Both the position numbers and the translations under genes were made by a program. A DNA stretch of 64,000 nucleotides, from the NCBI GenBank assembly GCA_963785755.1, contig CAWAXG010000071.1:558001-622000 (forward strand). Direction: 5' to 3'. Origin of the DNA: JACCXG01 sp963785755. GTDB taxonomy: Bacteria > Acidobacteriota > Vicinamibacteria > Vicinamibacterales > 2-12-FULL-66-21. The stretch's first letter is position 1. Each line of letters starts with the position of its first letter. The notes under the pieces are model-generated. The model was not told the origin of the DNA and made no database searches. It saw only the letters and a program-made list of their open reading frames with translations. Below, piece after piece: positions 34,227 through 44,129 of this stretch.

Positions 34227-36359
34227 ATGCTGCGCTCCCGACTGCCTGCTGCATCGCGCCAGAGTCGACGCACGCCGCCCGAGCTGCCGCCGGCACTGTC
34301 CCCCCCAGCAGATCCCGTTCCCTCGGCTCGCCAGCTGCTGCTGCACTCCTGGGCGGGACGGCTGTTCCTCAGCGCCGCGGCGCTGAAGCTGATCGTGTCG
34401 CTGCTGCGCAGCGTCGCAACCCTTCCCGGGCCGGTCGAAATCCTCAGCAGCGCCGCGACGCTCGGCCTCCTCGGCTCGGTCGGCTACTTCATGTGGCGGC
34501 TGTTCGTGCTGATGAAGCGGCGATTGCTGTGGCGCGTCCGTCGCAAGCTGATTCTCTCCTACATCTTCATTGGCGTCGTGCCGGCGCTGTTGATCATTTC
34601 GTTCGTGATGCTCGGCGCGTTCGTCGTCTCGATCAACGTCAGCTCGTACCTCTTTCGCGAAGGCTACGACGACATCATCGAAGATGCGGGCAGGGCAGCG
34701 AGCGCGGCCGCGTCGGAGATCGTTCGGACTCCGCAGGGCGCGACGGAGACGGTCGGTCGCGTCTACCGGAAGGAGAGCCGCGTCTATCGCGCACTGTCGA
34801 TCATGTTTCTGCCGGCGGGGCGCGACGGGCCCGAGATGGTCCGGGGGGGCGGGTGGAGTCACTCGAACGAGGTTCCCACCGTTGTTCCTGACTGGGCGGC
34901 TGGTGGTTTCGAGGGCACCGTCGTCGAGAGCCCGGCCGGCCGCCGTGGCGACGTCGATCTGATCGTCCGTGCGGTCGCGCCGGTGGAGATCGGAACCCGG
35001 CGCCTCGGGCATGTGATCGTCGACGTTCCGGTCGACCCCGAAATCCTGAGTGGTCTCTACGAGACGACCGGTGTCAAGGCCGGCGCCGTACGCCTCGTCG
35101 ACGAAGCGACAACGGCGATACCGCCGGTCGCGGCGCCCGAGGGCACGAGCGACTTCGCTCTGTTCGGCCGCGGCGTCACGATTCTCGACGCGCGCGATTG
35201 GGAGAAAGGCCAGATCCACCGCGCGGCGATCGGTAATACCTTTGCGCTCCGGGAGCTGTACGAACGGCTCTCGCGCGCACAGTCCGTGCAGATGGGAGGC
35301 ATGACCCCCGGGCAGGCGTTCCTGTTCATTGTCGTCTTCGTGGCCGTGCTGTTCCTGATGATCCAGGTCGCCGCCCTGACCATGGGCCTCGCGCTGGCGC
35401 GCTCCATCACGAGCTCGATCCACGAGCTCTTCATGGGCACCGAGCAGGTTCGTCACGGCGACTTCACCCACCGCATCAACATCACGACCAACGATCAGCT
35501 GGGTGAGCTCGCCGGTTCGTTCAACCAGATGATTGGCAGCATCGAGAACCTTCTCCAGACCGCGGCGGAGAAGAAGCGCCTGGAGGAAGAGCTGCGCATC
35601 GCGCGGCAGATCCAGATGTCGCTCCTGCCTCGCGGGCCGCTCGACATGCCAGGCCTCGCCGTCACGGCGCTCTGCGTGCCGGCGCGGGAGGTGGGCGGCG
35701 ATTACTACGACTTCTTCCGGCTTGCCCAGGAGCGCCTCGGCGTGCTCATCGCCGACGTCTCGGGAAAGGGCACCTCCGCGGCGTTGTACATGGCCGAGCT
35801 GAAGGGCCTGGTCCTGTCGCTCAGCCAGATCTACCAATCGCCGCGGCAGCTCCTGCTCGAGGTGAACCGCATCATTTCGGAGAACCTGGACAGCCGCAGC
35901 TTCATTACCATGACCTATGCGGTCCTCGATCTGAACGCGGGCACGATGACCTACGCGCGCGCCGGCCATACGCCGCTGATGCACATGCGCAGCAGGAGCG
36001 CCGGCGCGGCGGTCGATGTTCTGATCCCGAACGGGATGGTCCTCGGCCTTCGCATTCCGGGCGCCGAGGAAAAATTCGCCGAGCTCCTCGAAGAGGACCG
36101 CATCGATCTCGGCCAGGGCGACGTGATCGTCCTGTACACCGACGGCATCACCGAAGCGATGAATCCGAGCTCGGACCTGTTCGGCGATGCGCGGCTCAGC
36201 CGGATCGTCGAGGAGCACGGCCACCTCGAGTCCGCCGAGCTGCGCGAGCGCATCCTCCGCGAGATCGAGACCTTCGTCGGGACCGCCGATCAGCACGACG
36301 ACATGACGATGATTCTCATGAAGATCGAGCGCGCCATCCCGGCCAGGGTAGCCGTCTGA
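34227..36359 (+). CDS. Membrane SpoIIE/RsbU-type PP2C phosphatase with HAMP
   Basis: 710 residues. Hydrophobic segments lie near 40-60, 75-95 and 110-140; an extracytoplasmic sensor region follows (about 140-350) and a membrane helix (AFLFIVVFVAVLFLMIQVAA). A HAMP domain is near 400-450 (LARSITSSIHELFMGTEQ) with a short coiled coil. The C-terminal phosphatase shows VGGDYYDFF, IADVSGKGTSAA and YTDGITEAM metal sites. Such proteins dephosphorylate anti-sigma antagonists in partner-switching pathways. No kinase or antagonist gene is adjacent. Confidence 0.88.
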   Translation: MLRSRLPAASRQSRRTPPELPPALSPPADPVPSARQLLLHSWAGRLFLSAAALKLIVSLLRSVATLPGPVEILSSAATLGLLGSVGYFMWRLFVLMKRRLLWRVRRKLILSYIFIGVVPALLIISFVMLGAFVVSINVSSYLFREGYDDIIEDAGRAASAAASEIVRTPQGATETVGRVYRKESRVYRALSIMFLPAGRDGPEMVRGGGWSHSNEVPTVVPDWAAGGFEGTVVESPAGRRGDVDLIVRAVAPVEIGTRRLGHVIVDVPVDPEILSGLYETTGVKAGAVRLVDEATTAIPPVAAPEGTSDFALFGRGVTILDARDWEKGQIHRAAIGNTFALRELYERLSRAQSVQMGGMTPGQAFLFIVVFVAVLFLMIQVAALTMGLALARSITSSIHELFMGTEQVRHGDFTHRINITTNDQLGELAGSFNQMIGSIENLLQTAAEKKRLEEELRIARQIQMSLLPRGPLDMPGLAVTALCVPAREVGGDYYDFFRLAQERLGVLIADVSGKGTSAALYMAELKGLVLSLSQIYQSPRQLLLEVNRIISENLDSRSFITMTYAVLDLNAGTMTYARAGHTPLMHMRSRSAGAAVDVLIPNGMVLGLRIPGAEEKFAELLEEDRIDLGQGDVIVLYTDGITEAMNPSSDLFGDARLSRIVEEHGHLESAELRERILREIETFVGTADQHDDMTMILMKIERAIPARVAV

Positions 36360-36413
36360 CACGCGCTCCGCTGCCGCCGCCTCCGCCCGCGTCCGGCGAT
36401 CCCGCAGAGTCAC

Positions 36414-37358
36414 ATGTCTGACCTGGTCGTGGTCTTTCGCACGACGTCCTCGGTGGAGGCCGAAGTCGTCAAGGGTCTCCTCGAAGCCCACGGCATTCCG
36501 ACGTTCGTGCACTCGAACATGCCGCGGACCTCGTTTCCGATGTCGCTGCACGAGGTGCGGCTGACGGTCGCTCCCTCGAGCGCCGAGCGGGCGCGGCGGC
36601 TGATCGAGAGCCATCGCGAGGAGCGGACGACGGCGCGGATCATTCCGTTCGGCGCCGAGTTCGAGCCGCTCGAGCAGATCATCGGCTACCGCTTTCGCGA
36701 CCGCGGGCTGCTCGAGCACGCGCTGACCCATCGCTCGCGGGTGCACGAGGACGCGAGCGGCGGCGTCTTCGACAACGAGTCGATGGAGTTCCTCGGCGAC
36801 TCGATCCTGGGCTTCCTGATCGCCGACATGCTGTTCCGCGAGTTTCCCCAGCACAACGAAGGCCAGAAGTCGAAGCTCAAGGCGTCGATCGTCTCCGCGG
36901 CGGCGCTGGCCCGGCTCGGAGAGCGGATCAATCTCGGCGCCTTCCTGATTCTCGGCCGCGGCGAGGAGAAGACCGGCGGACGCCGGAAGCTGGCGCTGAT
37001 CGCGGACAGCTACGAAGCGCTGATCGCCGCGATCTACCTGGATGGCGGGATCGATCCCGCCCGGGCATTCGTGGAGCGGCAGTTCGCGGGGATGATTGCC
37101 GAAGCGCGGCGAACCGGCGCGGAGGCGGCGTTCACCGAGGATTACAAGTCAGCGTTGCAGGAATGGCTGCAGTCCCGCGATCGGGGGCTGCCGTCGTATC
37201 GGCTGGCTGCCGAAGTCGGACCGCCGCACCGGCGGCGGTTCGAGGTCGAAGTGCTCGTCGACGGGCATCCGCTCGCGCGGGCCGACGGCTCCAGCAAGAA
37301 GGAGGCAGCGCAGGCCGCGGCGAAGGCCGCGCTGGCCATCCTCAGTCAATCTCAATAA
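36414..37358 (+). CDS. rnc: Ribonuclease III with N-terminal DUF2007 domain
   Basis: 314 residues, against about 225-230 for ordinary RNase III. Residues 1-70 match DUF2007 (VVVFRTTSSVEAEVVKGLLE, EVRLTVAPSSAERARRLIE). RNase III starts near 84: signature NESMEFLGDS (121-130), second catalytic block DSYEA (198-202), and a dsRNA-binding domain at 242-311. No ATG or GTG lies between the two parts, so they are one polypeptide. It processes rRNA precursors and other double-stranded RNA. Its 3' end overlaps the convergent ATPase gene by 17 bases. Confidence 0.9.
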   Translation: MSDLVVVFRTTSSVEAEVVKGLLEAHGIPTFVHSNMPRTSFPMSLHEVRLTVAPSSAERARRLIESHREERTTARIIPFGAEFEPLEQIIGYRFRDRGLLEHALTHRSRVHEDASGGVFDNESMEFLGDSILGFLIADMLFREFPQHNEGQKSKLKASIVSAAALARLGERINLGAFLILGRGEEKTGGRRKLALIADSYEALIAAIYLDGGIDPARAFVERQFAGMIAEARRTGAEAAFTEDYKSALQEWLQSRDRGLPSYRLAAEVGPPHRRRFEVEVLVDGHPLARADGSSKKEAAQAAAKAALAILSQSQ

Positions 37359-38535
37359 TTCCCCAGCTCTTCTCCGGGCCGGCCGTCCGCGGCGCGCCGG
37401 CGAGCGCGAGCGCGGGCTCGGCGTGCGGCAGGCGGGCCATCACGTAGGCGTGGACCTCGCGGGCGACGTCCTCGTCGGTTGGCGGCGTCGGCCGGCAGTG
37501 CAGCCGTACCCAGACGCGGAGGATCGGATCGACGAAGCTGTAGCGCTTCTGCCGCGAGCCGATCAGGTCGACGTCCTCGAGCCAGGAGAGATAGTCCTTG
37601 GTCGACCCCGGCGTCCGGCGCAGACGCAGGGCGATCTCGGTGAGCGTCAGCGGCTCTTCCTCCGCGAGCACGTCGAGGATCGCCTTGAGCGCGCCATAGC
37701 CGCGGGCGCGATGGAGCCGCAGCTCGTAGGAGTAGCGGCAGGCCGATGAGAGCTGCCCGCCGGGCGACAGCAGCGCGCAGAGCGCGCTGACCGGGTCGGA
37801 GCCGCCGCGCGGCGCGAGCGAGGCGTTCGCCTCGGCAATCATGCGCGCGTAGAGCGGACGGCCGTCCGACAGCGCATGGATCAGGCGGGCGAGCTCATCG
37901 CGGGCGTGATCTTCCTCGTCTTCCTTGAAGCCCGCGGCGCGCCGTTCGTCCGCCGCCGGCAGCGTCGCCCGGACTTCCGCCGCGCTCAGCGGCGCGACCG
38001 GCATGATCTCGAAGCGCGATGGGGCGTCACGCAGCAGCCGATGCGTGCGCGCCATGTAGCGCGTGGTCAGCACGAAGCGGTTGCCGCTCGCGCCGAGGGC
38101 CGCGACGAGGTCGCGCAGGACGGTGCGCAGGCCGGGGAAGCTCTCGAAGGTCCGCAGCTCGAGGAATTCGTCGAGCAGGAACGTCACCGGTCCGCCGGTG
38201 CTGCCTCGGGCGTTCGCGAGGAAGGCCAGCGCGCTGGCAAAGGACTCGCGCGGCACGTGGTCGCCGCTGGCGACGCCGGCCGGCGCCTGCGCGGGAAACG
38301 GCGAGCTGTCGCGCAGCGACTTGAGAAAGCGCTCAGGCGTGGTGGCGATCCGCTCGACGTCGACGTACTGTGCCGCGTTGCGGCCGAGCAGATCGCGCAG
38401 CCGCAACAGCAGCGACGTGCGACCTGTGCCGCAGCCGCCAAGGAGCACGGGTATCCGTGGCCCTGCCGCGGTGTTGCTGCCATCCAGCGCCTCGAGCACA
38501 CGGCGTTCGAGTGCCGGCCGCTCCGGAATCATCAT
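37342..38535 (-). CDS. ATPase_2-like P-loop ATPase with winged-helix region
   Basis: 397 residues. Walker A is GGCGTGRTSLL (33-43); Walker B is VTFLLDEFLE (about 124-133); a sensor-like FVLTTRYMAR follows. The C-terminal half has a winged-helix segment (TLTEIALRLRRTPGSTKDYL). This matches STAND/archaeal-type ATPase_2 proteins. Its ATG overlaps the hutU stop as ATGA, so it is translated with the histidine-degradation genes; no known hut protein has this fold. Function unknown. Confidence 0.75.
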   Translation of the reverse strand: MMIPERPALERRVLEALDGSNTAAGPRIPVLLGGCGTGRTSLLLRLRDLLGRNAAQYVDVERIATTPERFLKSLRDSSPFPAQAPAGVASGDHVPRESFASALAFLANARGSTGGPVTFLLDEFLELRTFESFPGLRTVLRDLVAALGASGNRFVLTTRYMARTHRLLRDAPSRFEIMPVAPLSAAEVRATLPAADERRAAGFKEDEEDHARDELARLIHALSDGRPLYARMIAEANASLAPRGGSDPVSALCALLSPGGQLSSACRYSYELRLHRARGYGALKAILDVLAEEEPLTLTEIALRLRRTPGSTKDYLSWLEDVDLIGSRQKRYSFVDPILRVWVRLHCRPTPPTDEDVAREVHAYVMARLPHAEPALALAGAPRTAGPEKSWGIIEID

Positions 38536-40208
38536 CGTGCGACTCCCCCAAGGTTCCTTGACGGACTGTCAATGTTAGCGCGCGCCGCCGCCGCGACGGC
38601 CTCGGGATAACCGGCATCCGCATGACGGATGACGCCGAGGCCCGGATCGCAGGTGAGCACGCGCTCGAGTTTTTCGTCGGCTTCGCGGGTGCCGTCGGCG
38701 ACCACGACCATCCCCGCATGGATGGAGTAGCCGATGCCGACCCCGCCGCCGTGGTGGACTGATACCCAGGTCGCGCCGGCCGACGTATTGAGCAACGCGT
38801 TCAGAATCGGCCAGTCGGCAATCGCGTCGCTGCCGTCACGCATGCCCTCCGTTTCCCGGTTCGGCGACGCGACCGATCCGGTGTCGAGGTGATCCCGGCC
38901 GATGACAATCGGCGCCTTCACGATACCGCGCCGGACCAGGTCGTTGAGCGCGAGACCGAAACGCGCGCGCTCGCCGTAGCCGAGCCAGAAGATCCGCGCC
39001 GGCAGTCCCTGGAATTTTACCCGCTCACGCGCGAGGTTGATCCACCGGCAGAGGGCGTCGTCGTGGGCGAACATCGTCAGGGCGAGGTCGTCGGTGGCCT
39101 GGATGTCCGCCGGGTCACCCGAGAGCGCCGCCCAGCGAAACGGTCCCTTGCCGACGCAGAAGAGCGGACGGATGTATTCGGGGACGAAGCCGGGAATGTC
39201 GAACGCCCGCTCGACGCCGGCCTGCCGCGCCTGGGCGCGGATGTTGTTGCCGTAGTCGAACGCGACGGCGCCGCGCCGCTGCAGGGCGAGCAGCGCCTCG
39301 ACGTGCACCGCCATCGATTCCATCGAGCGCCGGACGTACTCCTCCGCATCGACGTCGCGGAGCGTGCTGGCGTCGCCGAGCGACAGGCCGCGCGGGACGT
39401 AGCCGTTGAGCGCATCGTGCGCGGAGGTCTGATCGGTGACGACATCAGGGGTGACGCCGCGCCGGACCAGCTCCGGGAGCACGTCCGCGGCATTGCCTTC
39501 GAGCGCAATCGAGCGCGCCACGCCGTCTCGCTGCCAGCGCGCGACCCGGTCGAGGGCGATTCCCAGATCCGTCGTGTGCTCGTCGACGTATTTCGTGGCG
39601 AGCCGGCGGGCGATGCGCTGCGGATCGACCTCGATCACCAGCGCGACGCCGCCGTTCATGGTGACGGCGAGGGGCTGCGCCCCACCCATGCCACCGAGAC
39701 CCGCGGTCGCGACGAGCCTGCCGCGAAGGTCGCCGCCGAAATGGCGGCGAGCCAGCTCCGCCAGCGTCTCGTAGGTGCCCTGCAGGATGCCCTGGGTCCC
39801 AATGTAGATCCAGCTGCCGGCCGTCATCTGCCCGTACATCGTCAGGCCGCGGTGCTCGAGATCGCGGAAATGCTCCCAGGTCGCCCAGGCCGGTACCAGC
39901 ATGGCGTTGACGATGATGACGCGGGGAGCCCAGGGATGCGTGCGGAAGACGCCGACCGGCTTGCCAGACTGGACCACGAGGGTCTCGTCGCGCTCGAGGC
40001 GGCGCAGTGTCGCGACGATCGCATCGAACGCGTCCCAGCTCCGCGCCGCCCGTCCCGATCCGCCGTAGACCACGAGGTCCTCGGGCCGCTCGGCCACGTC
40101 GGGATCGAGATTGTTCATCAGCATCCGAAGCGCGGCTTCCTGCGGCCAGCCTTTGCAGCTGATCGCAGCGCCACGGGGTGCGCTGACATGACGAGAGAGA
40201 GTATTCAT
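38532..40208 (-). CDS. hutU: Urocanate hydratase
   Basis: 558 residues from ATG 40208, the usual length. Urocanase blocks include NNLDPDVAERPEDLVVYGG, MTAGSWIYIGTQGILQGTYE, the NAD-site GGMGGAQPLAVTMNGG and the late HHGGGVGIGYSIHAG. It converts urocanate to imidazolone propionate with tightly bound NAD+. It lies 72 bases downstream of hutH and overlaps the ATPase gene. hutI and later steps are not in the window. Confidence 0.95.
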   Translation of the reverse strand: MNTLSRHVSAPRGAAISCKGWPQEAALRMLMNNLDPDVAERPEDLVVYGGSGRAARSWDAFDAIVATLRRLERDETLVVQSGKPVGVFRTHPWAPRVIIVNAMLVPAWATWEHFRDLEHRGLTMYGQMTAGSWIYIGTQGILQGTYETLAELARRHFGGDLRGRLVATAGLGGMGGAQPLAVTMNGGVALVIEVDPQRIARRLATKYVDEHTTDLGIALDRVARWQRDGVARSIALEGNAADVLPELVRRGVTPDVVTDQTSAHDALNGYVPRGLSLGDASTLRDVDAEEYVRRSMESMAVHVEALLALQRRGAVAFDYGNNIRAQARQAGVERAFDIPGFVPEYIRPLFCVGKGPFRWAALSGDPADIQATDDLALTMFAHDDALCRWINLARERVKFQGLPARIFWLGYGERARFGLALNDLVRRGIVKAPIVIGRDHLDTGSVASPNRETEGMRDGSDAIADWPILNALLNTSAGATWVSVHHGGGVGIGYSIHAGMVVVADGTREADEKLERVLTCDPGLGVIRHADAGYPEAVAAAARANIDSPSRNLGGVAR

Positions 40209-40280
40209 CACCGGGCGTGCGTCGGAGGTAAGCAATCTAAAAACGTACGCGCGCGTTGTCAAACTGAAATTGAAAATTTC

Positions 40281-41810
40281 TTACTTGACTTCTCCGCCGC
40301 ATGCGGACTCCAGCGTTCCGTCGGCGATCATCGCGGCGATCGCCTCGATGTCCGGCGAAGGCGGCCGGTCGTCGGCGAGCGGCGGCACCACGGATCGAAT
40401 CTGCTGATGCACGCGCTGAAGCCGCGGCGAGGTCTGCAGCGGCGCCAGCAGGTCGAGCGCCTGGCACGAGCACAGGAGTTCGACGGCGAGGACGCGCGTC
40501 GCGAGCGCGACCGCACGCTCGCCCTTGAGCGCGGCGCCCATGCTCATGCTGACGTGATCCTCGCGGTTGGCCGACGTCGGGATCGTATCGACGCTGGCGG
40601 GATGCGCCAGCGTCTTCACCTCCGACGCCAGGGCGGCGGCGGTCACCTGCGCCATCATGTATCCGGACTGCAGCCCGCTGTTCGGCGTCAGGAACGCCGG
40701 CAGCTCGCTCAGGACGGGGTTGACGAGCCGATCGGACCGCCGCTCGCTGATCGTGGCGAACTGGGCGACCGCGATCGCCAGCAGATCCGCGGCCACCGCC
40801 ACCGGCGCGCCGTGAAAGTTCCCGCCGGAGACAATCTCGCCGTCCCCAGCGAACACCATCGGGTTGTCGGTGGCCGCGTTGAGCTCCGTGGTCACGATCT
40901 CGCGGACAAATCGGAGCGCTTCCCGCCCCGCGCCGTGCACCTGCGCCGCGCAACGCAGCGAATACGCGTCCTGGATGCGGCCGCAGAACTCATGGGACTT
41001 GTTGATCGCGCTGCCCGCGAGCAGAAACCGGACATTCGCGGCCGAAACTGACTGGCCGGCATACGGGCGCGGCTCGTGAATGCGGGCCTCGAAGGGGTGA
41101 ACGGATCCCCGCAACGCGTCGATCGACAGTGCCACGGCGATATCGGCAGCGCGGGCGAGGCGCTCGCCGCCGATGAGCGCCAGCGCCAGGACGGCGGTCG
41201 AGGGCTGCGTGCCGTTGATCAGCGCCAGCCCCTCCTTCGCTTCGAGCGTCATCGGCCGCAGCCCGGCGATCTCGAGCGCCCGGCCGCCAGGCCAGACGCG
41301 ATCGTCGTCGCCCACCGTCGCGAACCCCTCGCCGATGAGCACGAGGGCGAGGTGCGCGAGCGGCGCCAGGTCGCCGCTCGCACCCACCGAGCCGCGGCTC
41401 GGCACGACCGGATGCACCCGGCGGTTGAGCAGGTCGAGGAGATGGTCGATCGTCTGCCGGCGAATGCCGGAGAAGCCCTTCGCGAGGACGTTGGCTCTGA
41501 GCGCCATCGATGCGCGAACGGTGCGCACCGGCAGCGGTTCACCGACACCGGCGGCATGGCTGCGGAGAAGATTCAACTGGAGCGTCTGCAGCGCGTCGCG
41601 GGGAATCGTGGTCTCCGCCAGCGCGCCGAACCCGGTGTTGATGCCGTAGACGGCGCGGTCGGCGCCGGCATGACGATCGACGACGGCGCGCGCCGCGTCG
41701 ACGCGCTGAATCGCGTCAGCGGCCAGCGTGACGTCGAGGCGGCCATCCGCAATGTCGACGAGCTCGGACAGCGTGAGCGAGCGACCGTCACAGGCGAAGA
41801 GGCGAGTCAT
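40281..41810 (-). CDS. hutH: Histidine ammonia-lyase
   Basis: 509 residues, normal length. The MIO cofactor motif Ala-Ser-Gly is at 144-146 in GSVGASGDLAPLAHLAL, and the Tyr loop AVYGINTGFGALAET is at 54-68. It removes ammonia from histidine to give urocanate, which hutU uses next. First gene of hutH-hutU-ATPase, diverging from purA with 57 bases between starts. Confidence 0.95.
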   Translation of the reverse strand: MTRLFACDGRSLTLSELVDIADGRLDVTLAADAIQRVDAARAVVDRHAGADRAVYGINTGFGALAETTIPRDALQTLQLNLLRSHAAGVGEPLPVRTVRASMALRANVLAKGFSGIRRQTIDHLLDLLNRRVHPVVPSRGSVGASGDLAPLAHLALVLIGEGFATVGDDDRVWPGGRALEIAGLRPMTLEAKEGLALINGTQPSTAVLALALIGGERLARAADIAVALSIDALRGSVHPFEARIHEPRPYAGQSVSAANVRFLLAGSAINKSHEFCGRIQDAYSLRCAAQVHGAGREALRFVREIVTTELNAATDNPMVFAGDGEIVSGGNFHGAPVAVAADLLAIAVAQFATISERRSDRLVNPVLSELPAFLTPNSGLQSGYMMAQVTAAALASEVKTLAHPASVDTIPTSANREDHVSMSMGAALKGERAVALATRVLAVELLCSCQALDLLAPLQTSPRLQRVHQQIRSVVPPLADDRPPSPDIEAIAAMIADGTLESACGGEVK

Positions 41811-41867
41811 GAAAAGCGCGCGCGCGGACGCGAACCGGTCGAGGAACGAAGGTAGAATACTTCACTT

Positions 41868-43169
41868 ATGAACATCGCCGTGTTGGGCGCACAGTGGGGT
41901 GACGAAGGCAAGGGCAAGATCGTCGATCTCCTGACGCCGAACTTCTCGATCGTCGCCAGATACCAGGGAGGCCACAACGCCGGTCATACCGTGTACGCGG
42001 CGGGCCGCAAGTTCGTCCTGCGCCTGCTGCCGTCCGGCATCCTGCACGAGGGCATCACCTGTGTCATCGGCAACGGCGTGGTCATCGATCCGCAGGCGCT
42101 GTTCGCCGAGATCGACGAGCTCGAGCGCGCCGGCATCGCCGTCGGCGATCGCCTGGTCATCAGCGACAAGGCCCATCTCATCCTGCCGTACCATCGCGAG
42201 CTGGATCTCCTCAGCGAGGCGCGCCGCGGTGAGCGGAAGATCGGCACGACCTCGCGCGGCATCGGCCCTGCGTACGAGGACAAGATCGCCCGACGCGGCG
42301 TTCGCGTCGGCGACCTGGCCAACGCCGGTTCGCTTGCCGAGGCGGTTGAGCACAATGTCGCCGCCCGCAACCGGCTCATCGCCGACTCACAGATGGACTG
42401 GCGCCAGGTCATCGACGAACTGAAGCGCTCCTGGGATCGCATGGGCCGCTGGGTCACCGACGTGTCGCTGTTCCTGTCGCGCGCCCGCGCTGCCGGCCAG
42501 TCCATCATGTTCGAAGGCGCGCAAGGCACGCTGCTCGATATCGACCACGGCACCTATCCTTATGTGACGTCGTCCAATGCGACCATCGGCGGCGTCTGCA
42601 CCGGCCTCGGCGTCGACGCGAAAGCGATCGACGGGGTGCTCGGGGTCGCCAAAGCCTACACGACCCGAGTCGGGGAAGGACCGCTGCCCACCGAGCTCAC
42701 GGGAGAGCTCGGCAATCGGCTGCGCGAGAGCGGTCAGGAGTTCGGCGCCGTCACCGGCCGGCCGCGGCGGTGCGGCTGGTACGACGCCGTCGCCGTACGC
42801 TATGCGGTGCGCGTCAACGGGCTGGATGCGCTGGCGCTCACGAAGCTCGATGTCCTCGATGAGATGCCCGAGCTGCAGGTCTGCACGGCCTATCGGGCAC
42901 GCGGCGGCGTGCTGCACGAACTGCCCGGCGACCTCGCGCAGCTCGCGACGTGCGAGCCGGTCTACGAAACGCTCGCCGGCTGGAACAAGCCGACCAAGGG
43001 TATCCGGCGATACGAGGATCTCCCCGCGGAGGCACGCGCCTACATCTCGAGAATCGAGGAGATTACCGGCGTGACGGCCGCGATTCTCTCCACGGGATCG
43101 GATCGCGACGACACGATCATCCGCGATGAGTCAGTTGCGGCAGGCTGGTTCAAATCAAGTCGCAAGTAA
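41868..43169 (+). CDS. purA: Adenylosuccinate synthetase
   Basis: 433 residues. The N-terminal GTP site is LGAQWGDEGKGKIVDLL, followed by GGHNAGHTV, TTSRGIGPAYEDK and TGRPRRCGWYDAVAVRYA. It joins IMP and aspartate using GTP in AMP synthesis. The stop codon (43167-43169) lies inside the left arm of an inverted repeat. Confidence 0.96.
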   Translation: MNIAVLGAQWGDEGKGKIVDLLTPNFSIVARYQGGHNAGHTVYAAGRKFVLRLLPSGILHEGITCVIGNGVVIDPQALFAEIDELERAGIAVGDRLVISDKAHLILPYHRELDLLSEARRGERKIGTTSRGIGPAYEDKIARRGVRVGDLANAGSLAEAVEHNVAARNRLIADSQMDWRQVIDELKRSWDRMGRWVTDVSLFLSRARAAGQSIMFEGAQGTLLDIDHGTYPYVTSSNATIGGVCTGLGVDAKAIDGVLGVAKAYTTRVGEGPLPTELTGELGNRLRESGQEFGAVTGRPRRCGWYDAVAVRYAVRVNGLDALALTKLDVLDEMPELQVCTAYRARGGVLHELPGDLAQLATCEPVYETLAGWNKPTKGIRRYEDLPAEARAYISRIEEITGVTAAILSTGSDRDDTIIRDESVAAGWFKSSRK

Positions 43170-43225
43170 CAAGGCACAGGTACAACGGAACGCGGCGACG
43201 TTGCTCCTTGGTACCTGCAACTTGC
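43162..43225. repeat. Inverted repeat spanning the purA stop
   Basis: Left arm GCAAGTAACAAGGCACAGGT (43162-) and right arm CCTTGGTACCTGCAACTTGC (43206-43225) are imperfect reverse complements of the GCAAGTTGCAAGG type. It separates purA from the convergent PilZ gene and may serve both as terminator. Confidence 0.65.
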
Positions 43226-43231
43226 TGATGT

Positions 43232-43981
43232 CTATTCCTTGTTTTTCAGGCAGAAGGACTCGACGGCGGCGGCGTCGGCATCGGTGAACTCGACGCCGGC
43301 GCGATAGCGGGGAGGCTCGCTCGGCTGCGGCAGCTCGAACTTGGCCCAGGCCACGGCGCCGCGGAACCGCATGACGAAGTCGTCGTTCGGCACGCTGACG
43401 CGCACGCGCTGGTTCGGCCGCAGGATCGTTCCCGACAACACCTGGGCTCCCACATACGAGAGATCGACGAGCTGGGCGGGATTGCCGTCGAGTTGAATCT
43501 CGACGCCGCGGCGGATGCGATGCCGCTGCGCCCGCCGCGTGCCGTGCCAGTCGAGCGGCCGCGGCGGTGGCTCGGAGCTGATCGCGGTGGCCGCGGCAGC
43601 GGCCTCTTCGATCGCGACGCCGGCGCCAACCGACGGGGTGACCGGGTCGGACGGAGCAGGCTCCGGCTCGGGATCGGGCGGGGCCGGCGCCGTGCCTTTC
43701 ACCATGACCCGCGAGTAGTCGCCGGAATGCGACATGACCCGCACCTCGGAATGTCCGAGCTGCGGATCGTTCTTGATGCGATTGATCAGCGCCGCTCCCC
43801 GTGGCGTCGCCGCGAACAATCGCTCGAGGACGATGAGACGCGGTTTGTGCTCGAGAATGGCTTGCAGGGCCTGAATCGGCTCCGTGTCTGGAAAGACCAG
43901 AAGCTCGCCGTCCTCCGCCAGGCGTTCCCGCAGAGACGGCATCAGGTTGGACGCTGCAATCACCACCACTGGTGCCGGCAT
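43232..43981 (-). CDS. PilZ-domain protein with receiver-like N terminus
   Basis: 249 residues. Residues 1-90 resemble a response-regulator fold (VVVIAASNLMPSLRERLAED, RLIVLERLF) without a clear phospho-Asp. A Pro/Ala/Glu-rich linker (about 95-145) leads to a PilZ domain at about 147-245 with RRAQRHRIRRG and DLSYVGAQVLS, the c-di-GMP-binding motifs. It is probably a c-di-GMP effector for motility or surface traits. Confidence 0.82.
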   Translation of the reverse strand: MPAPVVVIAASNLMPSLRERLAEDGELLVFPDTEPIQALQAILEHKPRLIVLERLFAATPRGAALINRIKNDPQLGHSEVRVMSHSGDYSRVMVKGTAPAPPDPEPEPAPSDPVTPSVGAGVAIEEAAAAATAISSEPPPRPLDWHGTRRAQRHRIRRGVEIQLDGNPAQLVDLSYVGAQVLSGTILRPNQRVRVSVPNDDFVMRFRGAVAWAKFELPQPSEPPRYRAGVEFTDADAAAVESFCLKNKE

Positions 43982-44129
43982 CGGTCGAGTCTATCAAAAC
44001 TCGGAATCAACCGGATGTCGCGTGGCCGAGCGCGCGGTGCCATCTCCTTATAATGACGCAGTGGATTTGTCACATGGACCGGAGCGCGACGCTGCCGGCG
44101 CCCGCGATGCTGAGGGGACCAACCCGAAG

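Noticed and set aside
34218..36854. Long minus-strand frame opposite the SpoIIE phosphatase
   Set aside because: The plus strand has clear phosphatase, HAMP and membrane motifs; the antisense product shows none.
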